Source: Progne subis subis
Taxonomy: Eukaryota; Chordata; Aves; Passeriformes; Hirundinidae
Assembly (NCBI GenBank): GCA_022316685.1
Contig: JAKJHU010000568.1
Span: forward strand, 62,001-126,000
DNA length: 64,000 bases
Direction: 5' to 3'
In this document: piece by piece, positions 33,143 through 45,890 of the stretch
How positions within the stretch are numbered: the stretch's first letter is position 1
How the letters are laid out: every line of letters starts with the position of its first letter
Notes under the pieces: model-generated
What the model was told of the DNA's origin: nothing
What the model saw: only the letters and a program-made list of their open reading frames with translations
The model's database searches: none
Translations under genes and position numbers: made by a program

Positions 33143-34292
33143 TGGAATGGTCCTTAAAGATCATCTGTTTTCAATGCCCCCTCACCATGAGAAGGGACAC
33201 CTTTCACAAGACCAGGTTACTCAAAGTGTCATCCAACTTGGCCTTATACTTCCAGTAATGTGCCATCAACTGCTTCTCTGGACCTGCCCAGTGCCTCACC
33301 ACCCTCACAGTTAATATTTCTATCATCTTTAAACCACGAAACTGACCCTCTTTCAGTTCAAAGGGTTCCCCCTAGTCCTGCCACTACATACCCTTGTAAA
33401 AAGTCCTTGTACACATCTCTTGTAGCCCCTTTCGGTTACTGGAACATGCCTTAAGGTCTCCTGGAGTCTTCTCTTTTCCAGACTGAACAACCCCAACTCT
33501 CTCAGCCTGTCCCTAAAAGAAAGGTGCTCCAGCCCCCTGATCAACTTTGTGGACCTCCAATAGACTTGCTCCAACAGGTCCATGTCCTTCCTGCATCAGG
33601 TTCTCAGGATAGCTGGACACAGCTCTCCAGATGGGATCACACATGAGCAGAGGCAGATTAATCTCCCTCCACTGGTGGCCACTTTTTTGGATGCAGCTCA
33701 GGATGCAGTTGGCTTTCTGTGCTGCAAGTAACAATGCCAGGTCATGTCAAGCTCCTTGTCCAACAGCACTCCTGAGTACTTCTCTTTGGGATTGCTTTCT
33801 GTTCATTCCCCACCTAGACTGATTTTGTGCTTGGTATTGGCCCAGCCCAGGTGTAAGACCTTGCACTTCACTAAGTTTCCTGAGGTTTGCACAGACCCAC
33901 CTGCCAAGAATGTCAAGGTGTCTCTGTGTGATCTTCCCTCCAGCGTGTTGACTGCCCCACACAGCTCAGTTTCAGTGGCAAACTCACCCTCAATTCTGCA
34001 GTCCATGGGGCAGAAAAGATGTCGAACAGTGCTGGCCCCATTACAGAACCCTGAGGATACCACTGGTCATTGGTCTTCGCTTGGACATTAAGCCATTGTC
34101 CACAGCCCTTTGAATGTGACATCAGCCAATTCCTTATCCACCAAGTGCTCTGTCTGGCAAATTCACATCTCTCCAATTCAGAGACAAGGATGTTGTGTGG
34201 CACAGTGTCAAATGCCTTGCACAAGTCCAGATAATGTCAGTCATACTTCCATCCACCAGCTTTGTAACACAGTCATAAGAGGCTATCACATT
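33143..34292 (-). mobile_element. CR1 LINE fragment, minus strand
   Basis: Minus-strand translation gives CR1 ORF2 pieces in several frames: 'KAFDTVPHNILVSELERC' near 34,215, 'AQKANCILSCI' near 33,730 and 'STKLIRGLEHLSFRDRLREL' near 33,550, followed by '[14 protein letters not shown]'. The 3' end (low coordinates) has the CR1 tail 'ggaatggtccttaaagatca' in reverse. Many frameshifts; inactive and 5'-truncated. Confidence 0.9.
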
Positions 34293-36149
34293 GCTGTTGA
34301 AATAGTTTTACTGTATTAGAGAGAGAATGTACATTAATATTTGATTATTTTAATGATACTTGTGCAGGATTGAATGTCTCCATTCAAATGCTTTTCTTTG
34401 TTTTCTTTTATTTTGTTCCTTTCCCTTATGAAGTATGAAAATACTAGAAAATACTATATTGCTTTGGAATTCTGTAGCCCTGACTCCTAAACTATTCTAG
34501 AGAAAAGAGGTAGATTTTGTTCCTAGATTTTACTCACAGATTTCAAAGAAATATGACATCCATGAGAATATCAACTCTGATAATCTAGTTTTCCATTAAT
34601 TGCCAGACCCTTAAAAATAGAGAAGCTACCAATGACAGGAAAAAAAGAAAAAAAAGAAAAAAAAGAAAAAAAGAAAAAAAAAAAAAAAAAAAAAAAGTTG
34701 CCTTGTGGTTTTACTTTTCCTTTTTACAGGAAAAATAAAGCCACAAGGTAACACAGAATTAGATTCTCAGAAATAGATGTATCAGCCGATGAGGACAAAC
34801 TCTGCAAACATCTCCATGGCTGTTCAGCCATATAAAAATGTTTTGTTCTTCTTCTAGCAGTTGTCTTGAAAGAAAAATGAATTCTATTAAATTTAAGAGA
34901 CACAGCATTTCTTTAGCTTTCTCATATTCACTTTCTTAACCTTTACTTCTTGTTTACTGTATCACAAGTATTTGCCCTTTGAGATAAAAGTCAGAGCACA
35001 TAATAATACCTGACACTATTTTTCTCATTCCCTCGAGAATGTTTTCACTTCTCATTTGACAAGCCCAATACGAAAATGTATTTTGTATCTTTCAAAGTTT
35101 CTTTGCGTGCTCATGTGTAATTAAACACTGCTGATACAAGTTAGTTTTAGAAGGCTTACATGTCTAGGAAGTTTTATTTATCTCTTACTAACAAACTAGT
35201 ATTTCCTTATAGAATTCGAAACCCTTTCATTCATTATCTGAAATTAAGACAAAAATAGTTCATGTATATTTATGATCCAATTAAAGATCATAATTTGAAG
35301 TTGCAAGTGAAGAAAATGAAAACAAGTGTTTGTTTTGCACATGCATAGATTCTGTTTATATAAGAAATTGAGCCCATATACAAGTTGGTGACCCAAATTA
35401 GATGTTTGTTCACATGGGCGATGAGGCAAATAAAGGCTATAAAACATAAATATGCAGCTGCACCTGTGACCATGTTCAAATCAGGTATGCAATTGCTTAT
35501 GTATGATGTCCAATATTCGACATTTACATAATTTTTACTGCTTGACATATATATATCTCATTACACTACCAGTATTGCTTGATACTTAGACAACAGAAAA
35601 GAACTGATTCTGATATGAGGGCACTTCCATTTTTGTGAACATGACAATAAATAAAAAAAAAAAAAATCTCCTAGATCAAGAAGAATACTCAGAATATTTA
35701 GAAATATGAAATATTTCTTTGTGCATTTTTATCTTCAGTAGAACCTGTTAATGCTGCATCTGAATCTGCCTCAGCCTTTGTGAAGTCTTAAAGATAATTT
35801 TTTTTTTTGGTAGCACATTGAAACATGACAAATATACAGAATCAGGAACATATATTTCAAGGAAAGGTTGAAAATATTTCATTTATCTGACAATCTGAGT
35901 AGAATAATTTGTTCACTCTCAGGTATTATATTTGTACTCCGTGAAAATGAATAGTTGTGTATTTTCATACCTGTTTTATTTGATACAGAGAAGCAATAAT
36001 CTTCATCTAGGATCAAGCTCACTCAATGCATCTAAGCAATATGCTAAAATTCAGATCTAGTCTTTATAGGTGTTTATATAGAAAACTGTTATTTTCTATA
36101 GTGAATTGTAGTGGTGCAGAACTATTTTATTAGGTTTTTATAAGAAGTT
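34293..36149. other. intergenic; purine tract and near-perfect hairpin
   Basis: No gene seen. At 34,637-34,697 there is a purine-only (A)nG tract. Directly after it, 34,697-34,752, two arms of about 24 nt pair around an 8-nt loop with one C-A mismatch and two wobble pairs. The rest is unique-looking AT-rich sequence with short A and T runs. Confidence 0.5.
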
Positions 36150-36790
36150 TGTTATGGTTCATTTCACTGTATCCCCAATGCTGTAACCCTTTTTGTGTTT
36201 TCTGTATAACAAGGTGTTTTGTGTCAGTCTTCCCACCCCCCACCTGACTTGTAACATCCCCTCTGCCCCCCCTCGCTCTGGGGCAGCCTGTCTATCACTC
36301 CGGGGTCCCTCCCGGATTGCGAAATCTCAGGGAGAGGGCTTCAGGTGATAGGTAGCCTGGGGGGAATTCCTTTAGCTATGGATTTTAGTGGTCCAAGGCT
36401 TGGGGGTGGGCACACCTTGTTACCCCCTGAATCCCCTGATTTGTTGTCTTGTTGTAACCCCCCCCAGAACCCCTCCCCCGCTTATAAGGTGGAGGAGGGA
36501 GATTCAAACCTCTTCAGCTCTGCTCTCTCTCGCTTGCTGGCCCCCCTGGCCTGAGGTTTGGACCGGCTGCGGACCGCAGCTGGGCCTGAATAAACATCTT
36601 TTAATCTACAAAGCTGAGAGCCAGCCTTTTCTCTTACTGCCGTTGCTGTCAAGATACTATTGGGTATAGCTGCCGCTGAGAAGCCGAACCAGCAGGTAAA
36701 GATAACCTGCGTGCCTATCCGAACTGGGAACATCTGTAGCTGTGCTGACCAGAGCTAGCCAGAGGTCAGCTCCCGCCCGGTGCGGGGACA
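36150..36790 (+). repeat. solo LTR, GC-rich, unclassified ERV family
   Basis: A GC-rich island in AT-rich DNA starting 'tgttatggttcatttcactg'. It shows promoter and polyadenylation elements in LTR order: TATAA at 36,483-36,487 and AATAAA at 36,589-36,594, about 105 bp apart, then a U5-like segment ending near 'gtgcggggaca' (36,790) or 'ccagccaca' (36,802). No open frame of retroviral type is attached. A target duplication was not found, so both ends are approximate. Confidence 0.65.
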
Positions 36791-39700
36791 GAACCAGCCA
36801 CAGTGAATTATTGCTGATATCCGTCCTTTCCAATGTGCAAAGCTTTCTGATCAACAGCAGAGTTGCAGGGAGGCATTCTTGACCCAGGCTTGGCATTACC
36901 TATCAATATTCTATCATGAATCTTGCTTGTAGATTATTTGAACATTACTTTATTAAGTTTTATCAGCAAATACATAAACTGACCTAATGGTTTTGTTTAA
37001 TTCCATCTTCATGTCAGAGAGCAGAAGAGCAATACATAAACTCCCTCTCTTTCAGTGACCGCCTTTCAGGTGATTAATTTGGCTCACTTTAAGCCATGGG
37101 ATTTAATTTTCAGGGCTCAAACTTAAAGCACACCTTGGGATTTCTAAATCTTTTTTGTTTTCTGTGTGTTGTCTGCAGAACAGTTGGGGGATGTGTGTGA
37201 TGGCGTGTAAAACTCCATATTGTTGTCCATAGTCAAGACAGAGTATTCAAAGTTAACATCTGGATTGTTTAATGGGAACAAACCTCTCAGTTTCAGGGTT
37301 CAGCCTGAGGATATCAAAAGCCGATACTGATCTGCCACCACCTATGCCAACCATGTCTTACAACAGATATTTTCTTATGGCGAATTATGTATATTTTCAG
37401 ATACTTCAAGTAAAATACTTGGTTTATTTTGATAACATATTTATAGGCTGGCATTTAATTTTGCCTATTTCATTCACAAGAAAATACAGATGTCATATAT
37501 ATATATATATATATATATATATGGATGTATGTGTTTCTGCAACAGGAGTGTACTTTGTTCGTGTACGCGGCAATTGCCAAGACTTTAAAGAACACATTGA
37601 AACCTTCTTTTGACTGTAGATGCAGAGTTCCTTAGAATGCACAGAAATGCCAGCCTAACATTTCAGGTTTGTAGGTTTTTCTTAAGCACATTTCTAAATA
37701 GTTTTGTTAAATGAATTATACTTTGTAGATTAAAGGGCAAATTTGATTTAACAATCATAGTTTGTTAAGCAGAAATAATGAGAAATGGCTGTGCTACTTG
37801 TTAGATCTGGCTTCTCTTGCATAATAGAGGATTCTTTGGCCTATTTCTTATCAACTCAAGTTTTAATAAATAGCTGCTTAATATCTATACATTTTATGTT
37901 CTATGCTAGTATATATGTTGTCCATGACTTTGTACAAATCAATCACTTTTCGTGGGATAGTGGTTTTATACTTTCAGATTTCATGAAGGAAGACTGAAGG
38001 AATACTAAGAAGCTGTTCATATCCAAGTTTTCAATATTAAATATTCATTAAATCTCATTCATTTTTCCTACAGGGACCCTAGTAATCCTCTAAAATCTTC
38101 TTAAGCGGGACATTTATAGCAGCTGAATCAAAGTAATATTATATGCTTAGAAACACACAGGATAAGAATTTTGAGACCTTATATACAAACTAATGGATGC
38201 ATAAACAAGAAGGAAAAAATGTTAATTTATACTTTAGGGTTTTCAATAGAATTGCAGTGATTTTGTATAATTCTTGATTGTACCACAGACCCCTGAGTAA
38301 ATAATTTAATCTCTTTGTCTTTGTTCCTGCTCATCATAATAGATGATAAGATATATTCTTCCCGTATCTGTTGTATTTAATAATGACCACTCTTCACTTT
38401 AGAAACACTGTTATTATAATCAACTTCTATCATTCTGAGTAAACTGGCCTTTAAATCATAATTCTATCATTTATCTGACACTTTCTACTGGATTTCTAAT
38501 TATATAAATTCCTATTCTAAATCCATTTGGCAACAAACACACCCCAGTCCTTTTGGGAAGATGGTATCAACTTCAGCTTTTAGAAGCTGTTTTTGAACCA
38601 AATCAATGTACGGATCTCATAGCTCTCTGTTTGGGGAAAAAAGCTCCAGTGTTTGTCCAAAAATTAAAATTAGTTATACAAACTCGGCTTCTATAGCAAC
38701 AAGGTGAAGTACTAGCAAAATAAAGGAGAACCCTTCCCACAGAAAATAGGGAAGATAAATAACACAATATTTAATAAACTTTGTTCCTCTGGGCTTGCAA
38801 TAAGAATTTAATAACATCTAGAACTAAGACAGTGAAGTAAAATAATTAAAATTTTAACTCATTTCCTCATGTTTAAGGTCTCATTTAGTAATATATATAA
38901 GGATTTTAATGGTTAAATTAGAAACACACTGAGAAGAATAAGCTTCTTTATGTAGAAATCAGTGAAAATTGTCTTTAGAATGATCAGCTTGAAGTATTAA
39001 TAAACATTTTAATCTGATTGTAAGCATCTATTTTGAATTTAAATAGCATTCATAGTCTGCAATTCAATGGACTAGAATGGCGGGGAATTAAAAAAAATAT
39101 ATGCAGTATATTTCTGGGAATGAAATTTAGGAAATTCATTTTTCCTGTGTAGCTATTCTTTTACTAAATAGCTGAGAAAGTTGGTGCATAACTAGAAAGT
39201 TGCTGCAGAATACCAGAACTAAATTCTGGAGTGAGCCAGGTAAATGAGATCATAATCCCAAATATTCCATGGAAATAATTCCTATGAACAAAGAATAAAG
39301 AAGAAAAGACAGGATGAAGGTTCTGAAAAGTTCTTTGAAGGATGCCTATTTTTTTCTTTTTTCTCTTCTCTCTACAGCATAAAGAGATAAATACACTAAT
39401 TGTAATAATCCTTGAGTTGCAGCCATGAACAAAAGCACAAGGATCAGGAAAAAACAGAGATGAAGTTGTTCAAGCACTTTGTTGGAACCATCTTGTCAAA
39501 ACCTCCTAGTATGACAGGTTCATTTTCATCCTTCTTGGTGCTGGTGTTCTATATTGTGAAGATTATTGATTAAAAAGAATGAAAATGGGTTTTCTCTTCA
39601 ATAAACTTACTCCTAACAAAACTGCACTTGTTGTGATCCTGACCTTACTTAATGAAATAGTACCTATACTTACAGCATAAAAGGTCAAGGCTTCTAATAC

Positions 39701-42700
39701 TCAAGAAATTATATATATTTTTTTGTACTTTAAATATTTAAAAGAGAAAAAATCCTCATCATAAATCATGGTTAATCAATGGAAGTTGTATAAAGCATCA
39801 CTGAGCAATGAATTCTCATTTGTGCTTTGAATACCTTCACAAAGACATTTTGACTAGTGAATATAAAGCATGTATTATTAAGCAAAACACTTTTTTTTTT
39901 TTTTTTTTCTATTAAGGTCAAGTACTCTTTTGCTAAGTACAGACAAGTGCTACACAGCATATTTGGGAGTTATAACTCTAGTGCTTAAAGAAATAAGACC
40001 CCCAAACTTTGTAATCATTGCTAAGACTGAGGCTAAAAAGCATTCTGCTGGGACACACTGCAGTGTTAGCAGCCTCTTGCCAGGTCCCCCACACTGCCCA
40101 TGCTGCAAACCATGTATCTGGAGAGATGTCAGAGCAGGTGAGTGGGATAAACTATTTAAACTATTGTGTCAGCTCCTGCTGCCTTGCTGCCCTCACAGGC
40201 ACAGCAGGAAACACTTTGTCACCATCAGATCATAACTCAGTAAACAGCAGGACAGAATCCCAGGTTGTGGTAAATTCCACTCGTTAAGCACCTACTTTCA
40301 GAATTTCCTCAGTCTCCCTAATCAGAGAAAAACAAACAAACAAACAAACAACAAAAAACCTCCTGCACTTGAGAAAGTGTTTCTTAGAAAAATGAAGTGC
40401 ATGAAGATTGAGTTCAACCTGGGTTCAACTCCTTCTCTAGCTGAGCTCTTCCCATTTCTTCCATTTTCCAGAATCTACTGTTTGATGGGCCCACCAACTG
40501 TGTGGGAACAAGGAATGTGGACCAGGATCCTGGGGTCAGAGCAAGCACTGGACATTTTGTGGTAAATACTGAAAATCTCAGAGCTGGATTCAGACAAACC
40601 AGTGGAACTATTCTCACCAAGTTCACTGAGACTGGATGGCAACAAACACCAATCCTCTTCAAATATCGGTGTAAATCAAGACAAGAAAATCTTTTCACTG
40701 GCCCCTATTATGGGTGACCATATAACCAGCTGTGAAATTTATGCATTTTAGGTGATGTGAGTTTTAAAGTTTTCTCTCAGAAAATAAAATATGGTAAAAT
40801 GTAAGGAATGTGAAATATAAGCTGTTCACCAGAAACACTGTATTTTCCCTAGTGGAACAGAAGTTGCGTATTGTTGCTATGATACTTCATCAGGAAAATA
40901 TATTTGAGCAGTAGAGATGATTTTTCTAATCACTTAAGACTTCCAAATCCTTTTAGAAATACTGCTTTATGTTTCCAAAAAGGCATTCCAGTTAATATTG
41001 TGCACTTGATACATAAGCAAGACCAATAAACTCACTCTTGTGTCATGTTTTTCTCAAAAATGCTTGCCCCTGTTTGCCTATAGGAATACTATTATTGGTT
41101 TGACCATAATTCTGAGAGCATTTACTTCTGTTTTGTAGTATGTTTGAAAGGATGTAACCTAAACAGTTCATTGTTTTCTGCTTAGAACATGCTGAAAAGG
41201 ATTGTGAGTAATAATTATCAGTTTGCCTTACTTCCAGCTATCCTTAATCACACTGTTAATAATTTTCATTAAATCCTTATGTTAGAAATGTTTACTACAT
41301 TGTAGTGAAAATCTTAATTGCCCTGAAGTGTATTATGGTTGGGGGTTTTTTGTTTGTTTGTTTTGTGGGTTTTTTTTTAAGAGATCTCTCTGAATATTTA
41401 GGACACCTCATACAGATGGCTCTGAAATATCTGAAAAGCAAAACAGAAAGTGGAAGTTACTTTTCTATTACCCTGCTATTACACAAATCTTTCTGCTGCT
41501 TATAATTTGACCTAATTGTCTTAGCAACTTTTATGTCCATCATACACCAAAATTTCTTTCACTCAGTCCATATAACAAGTGCAGGAAGTGTTCAGTCTAC
41601 TGCTTTCATATTACAGAAATCCTTTAACTTGTACTTTGAAGTGAATTATCAAAAATTCCAAGTTAATTTTAGAAAGGTGAGCTTGCATGGGTTCATAAGT
41701 TGTTGCTGAAAATACGAGACAAGTTTCTGTACAAAACTATAAACGAGTCCTAGCATATTTTATGGAAGTCAAAACACTTGAACCATTGGTTTATGTCTGT
41801 GGAAAAGCAAAGGTTCTGAAGATGACTCAAAACAATGGCAGTAGGTATTTAGATGCTGAGGTGTTAATGTTGACACCTGACTCAAAGCTCTCAAGCATCC
41901 TCCAGATACCCTTGGTAAAGGAAAGCAGGAATCCACATTTCACTCAAAATATTGTTGTGCTTTGGTATCTAGACCTCCTCGGTCTCAAAGCTACTTAAGC
42001 AAATCTGCTTGTAAGCAACAAAGCCATCAGTATTTCATTACATCCATATGCTATTGGTAATAAGTGTAGAGAAAATGTGCTTTTGGTGTTAGACTAGAGC
42101 AGATTAGGAATAAATTAATGATACTGAGATCTTAAGCATTCTTTCAGTCAGTAAACAAAAGTAACTTGACTGTTGTAGCCTTTTCACTAAAGTAAAATCT
42201 AACTAATCCTTCTTTGAGTATAGGCAGCACAGTTTTGGGGTTTTTTTCCTTGGTTTTTTTTTTTTTTTGGTCAGTCAGTATATATCAGGCAGCTCTGGAT
42301 CCATCCATCTGGAGGGATCCATCCCCATTAGAGCTTCACAATGGGCCACTACGGCAGACTCTTTCTAAGTTACCTTCTCCATGCTCAGTATAAACAGGGC
42401 AGTGCACAAGTCCTGCACTGTAGTCAGAAAAGAATATATGTGTTCTACTTCTCTGTATGTTGTGGAGAGAATAATTCCCTGACATCTACCGCTAATAATC
42501 ACTTCTGAGACAATTTCATAAACTCAGAGAACATCTATAAATGATGACTGAATGGAAAACCAGGTTTAAATTCAAATCATCACTTTTAAAACATGTATAA
42601 TTTCTTACTGGATTTTCATATCAGAACACTTTCAGCTTTATTCCTTGGAAATTTTACAGATAGTTGGTGTGATATATGTTTTGAGATAAATTCATGTTTT

Positions 42701-43149
42701 AAGTGTGTTATATGTTATAATCTATAAACTGTATTACAAGCTGAGGTTTCCAAAAACTCTGGGGATATTTCTGGCTGCTGAAACTAATTTGCAATTGTAG
42801 AGATTCCAGACAATTACAGGGCGAAGTCCAAATTAACAACTGAAAGGGAATGGCCAGACCAGAGATGTCCCATCCATCAAGGGAGGGTCCACTGCCTTCT
42901 CTGGTGATTAACACATGATACAAATCTAGAAGTGGAAAACCCGGAGATGCTGCTATCAGCATTCCAATGCTGATTTTCTTGGAACACCATTCAAGTGCTC
43001 GATTCAGCTGGGAAGAAGCATTCTAAGCAAAGCAGCAAGAGAAAGAAAATACATGAATATGTGCAGCAGACTAACAATAAAACTGCCTCAGGGAAGAAAA
43101 ACTATATAAAACCTGCTCACTGAATCTAAGGGATCATTGTTATAAATGA
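36791..43149. other. long AT-rich intergenic stretch
   Basis: About 6.4 kb without a supported gene. Simple repeats: (AT)n at 37,496-37,520; T run at 39,891-39,908; (CAAA)n at about 40,330-40,350; G/T-rich runs near 41,341-41,377 and 42,238-42,270. The patch 42,735-42,965 is less AT-rich and might be an old repeat, but I cannot name it. Confidence 0.45.
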
Positions 43150-43713
43150 CATTGACCAAATTTTAGAAATCAAAATTTAGAATTTTATTGAGAGACAAAA
43201 TGACAGTCTCGGACAGCCACAATCAAAAGGACAGTGTCGAGCCTGGGCACGGCACTGGGTGAACTCTGATAGCAAACTCTGCCAGTCAGCTATCCCCCCA
43301 AGTTCATATTTTTGGTCTGAAGCAGTCCCCTTTTATACACTGGATCACAGAGAAGAAACCAGGCTCCGATGTCCTCGTCTGTGGCGGCTTCATTGACTAT
43401 TCATGTTCGGGTCTAGGAGTCTTGAATAGTTTTTCTGGGGTTAACAATGACCTTAATGATTGAGCCCAGGTGTGTCGCTGATATGATAATGTCCAGGAGG
43501 GTCCGATGAGATATGGGGAGATATGATAATGTCCGGAGGAAGCAGGTGAGATACATATCTGATGTAATCAGTGGTTCTTGAGTAGCTTATCTGTTCCTTC
43601 CGTGGCTTTTGTGTTCCTTTCAGGATTTCCTGGCAGAGGCATGTCACTGAAATTCCTCTCTCATCCTTGCGTCCTTGGTCTGGGGTTTTTGCTGCCAGCA
43701 GAAATATTTTGTA
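43150..43713 (-). repeat. LTR-like repeat, minus strand
   Basis: On the minus strand the order is that of an LTR: a U3 part with a duplicated motif (gatatgataatgtcc at 43,478 and 43,521 on the plus strand), a TATA box reading TATAAAAGGGG around 43,336, and a polyadenylation signal AATAAA around 43,181. No coding sequence is attached. The limits are estimates: the low end lies near 43,150 and the high end near the 'ttttgtaca' at 43,713. Superfamily unknown. Confidence 0.55.
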
Positions 43714-44088
43714 CATTCCCTGTATGGCTTTGTGGTTTACAGAATATAAACTTACATGAATTGACCTTAAAATATCTCACAGCTTTTTTATTTGAACATG
43801 TACAACTTATACTTTATATGGGTGTATTAAAATACAGACATATTCCACACGAATTAATCTTTGGACATTTATCACATCATGAATGGGGAAGACTGGTTCA
43901 GTTGTGGCCGTCTCTTTGTTCACCCAACTTCGATAACCCGGGATCAAGGTTATCTCTTTTATTGTGGCTGTTTAGGATTGTTTTTTTAAAAAATGGTGGA
44001 ATAAAATTACTTTATATTAAATTGACTATTTATCATCCATAACACTTGGCAACATTGGTGTTGAGCTTGGTTATGAATAAACTCTGAT
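43714..44088. other. AT-rich spacer or internal remnant between LTR-like repeats
   Basis: 375 bp, AT-rich, no recognisable retroviral motif. It could be leader DNA of the adjacent repeat or plain host sequence. Confidence 0.3.
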
Positions 44089-44490
44089 GTTAGACAAAAG
44101 TGCTTGTGGGAGTTCTTTTGAGAGACCCTGACTACCTTCGATGGCAAAAGGCACAGAGCCTGCTCTCTGTCTGCGGGTATATCACGGCTTTATTCTGGGG
44201 TCCTGCCCCTGCCAGCCTGAGCTCTTTCCACGTCCCTGCTGGTGCCAGAGAGACCGACGCCCCGGCCGTCCCGGGGCTTTTTCCCGGGGGGGACGGACCT
44301 AGAGGCAGGGACAAGCCACTGCCCAGTCAGGGATAAGGTGGAAGTGGAACAAAGTGTGTTACATTCCAGTGTCCGGGATGGGCACTGCTGAGCAGGGACG
44401 AGCAACGGGATATAGTTTCCAAGGGGAACAGGGAAAACATTACAAATCCCAATACAAAAATGAAACACAATATAAACCAAATTAATACAC
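44089..44490 (-). repeat. second LTR-like fragment, minus strand
   Basis: Begins 'tgttagacaaaagtgcttg' on the plus strand, that is, ends in CA on the minus strand. It has a polyadenylation signal AATAAA on the minus strand around 44,193-44,198 and a very GC-rich hairpin-capable segment at about 44,266-44,296. This resembles the R-U5 part of an ERVK-like LTR. The upstream end is undefined. Confidence 0.4.
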
Positions 44491-44502
44491 TGTAACTGGT
44501 GC

Positions 44503-45234
44503 TGTCTTGGTTTGAAAGACCGGTGTCTGCTAGGGAGGGGCAGGGCCTTTCTAGGAATGGGGAATTCCAATCCCCTCCCTCCAAGTTATTATGATTTAGA
44601 AAATTAAAGAGGTTTTCAGTCAGATCTATGGGGAAAGAATAACAGTTCTTTACTGGTAAGTATAACAAGGCAAACAAAAAACAACAATGACAGCATTAAT
44701 AATAAACTGAACCAGGAACCTCGAGGGGCTTTGTCTCACAAAGCCTGGGGCAGTCTGATCCCTTGGGACTCTGAGAGCACCAAGCTGGAACGGTGGAAAC
44801 TCCTGGGCTGGTGGCTGGAAGGGCAGGATGTCCCCAGCAGGCAGGGGGTGTTCTGGCAAAGTGAGCAGTGCTGAAGGAGCCATAACAGCTGGGCAGGGCT
44901 GGCCCAGCTCCAGCAGGGCAGGTGAAGGGGCTCAAATTCCTGGGCACACGAGCAGATGATGGTAGATTTCCCAGGACCGGACTTTCTGTTGACAGTGGAC
45001 TCCTCTCGCAGCAAGCAGCAGCCTGCCTGTCCTCTCCAATGCCAAAAGCAAGAAAAAGTCTGCAGCTCCCCCAGCCCTGTGCTTTTCCCTCCCCCAATAC
45101 TCGTGTGATTTTCCCCCTCCCGGCCATGTCTTTTGTGTTGGTCAAACACCATCTAAGCACCAGCACTTAGTCTCTTAGCAACTTATGGGGAAAAATTCTC
45201 TAAGACAAAAAAAGAACAAACTTAACCCCCAACA
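44503..45234 (-). repeat. solo LTR with perfect 5-bp target duplication, minus strand
   Basis: 732 bp. On the plus strand it starts 'tgtcttggtttgaaagaccg' and ends 'cttaacccccaaca'; on its own strand it is therefore TGTTGGGGG...CCAAGACA. It is flanked by ggtgc on both sides (44,498-44,502 and 45,235-45,239). Its U5 end is clearly homologous to that of 22,897-23,639. The 5-bp duplication fits an ERVL-class element reduced to a solo LTR by recombination. Open frames within it have no retroviral content. Confidence 0.85.
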
Positions 45235-45890
45235 GGTGCTTGTCCCTCTTTTGATGGATGTAGTGTTTTATAAGGGCAGTCAACCACTGCTAAATATTCA
45301 GGATGTGCCCTGTACTTAAAATGTTCACTGTGCAATGGATAAGTACTCCCATGTTATCTGCCATAATTTTATATCCAGCCTCAAGGTACTATGAGGCTCT
45401 GGCTGGGAGTTCTTCTGATGCAGAGGAAAACATTAAGAACACACAAGGGACTTTAACAAACAGGGCATGTCAAATGTAATATTTGGAGTTGAGTTAGTGC
45501 TTGATATTATGTATTTAGCACAGTCCTAACCTTCAATTTCTCCTGTTCAGAATCTTATGCACCCAATAACTAATGCAGAAAATTCCCTTTATCTCTTCCT
45601 TCCACTCATTATTGTATGCCTTTGCTATGTAAGAATCATGTAATTTTGCAATGGGATTTTGACATTTGGTTGCACGGAATTATAAAATTGGAAACTTTCT
45701 AAACTGGCAAAAAAACTTCAACTCTGACTTCCATGTGAAATTGAGGTATCTCGGCATTCAGAGTGTTGAGAAAATGCATTATTTAAATATTCAGGTCATA
45801 TATGGAGATGTTCACATTAACCATTGTAATGGTTTTAGTTACAAACCTGGTAGAAACACCAATTAATATAGTGGTTTCACGTTCACCAAA
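45235..45890. other. intergenic, no gene seen
   Basis: Short AT-rich spacer between two LTR-like repeats. Nothing recognisable apart from the right target-duplication half at its start. Confidence 0.4.

Noticed and set aside
36150..36802. CpG-island promoter of a host gene at the GC-rich block
   Set aside because: TATA box and polyadenylation signal about 105 bp apart, with a TG start, fit an LTR better than a gene promoter, and no coding exon follows.
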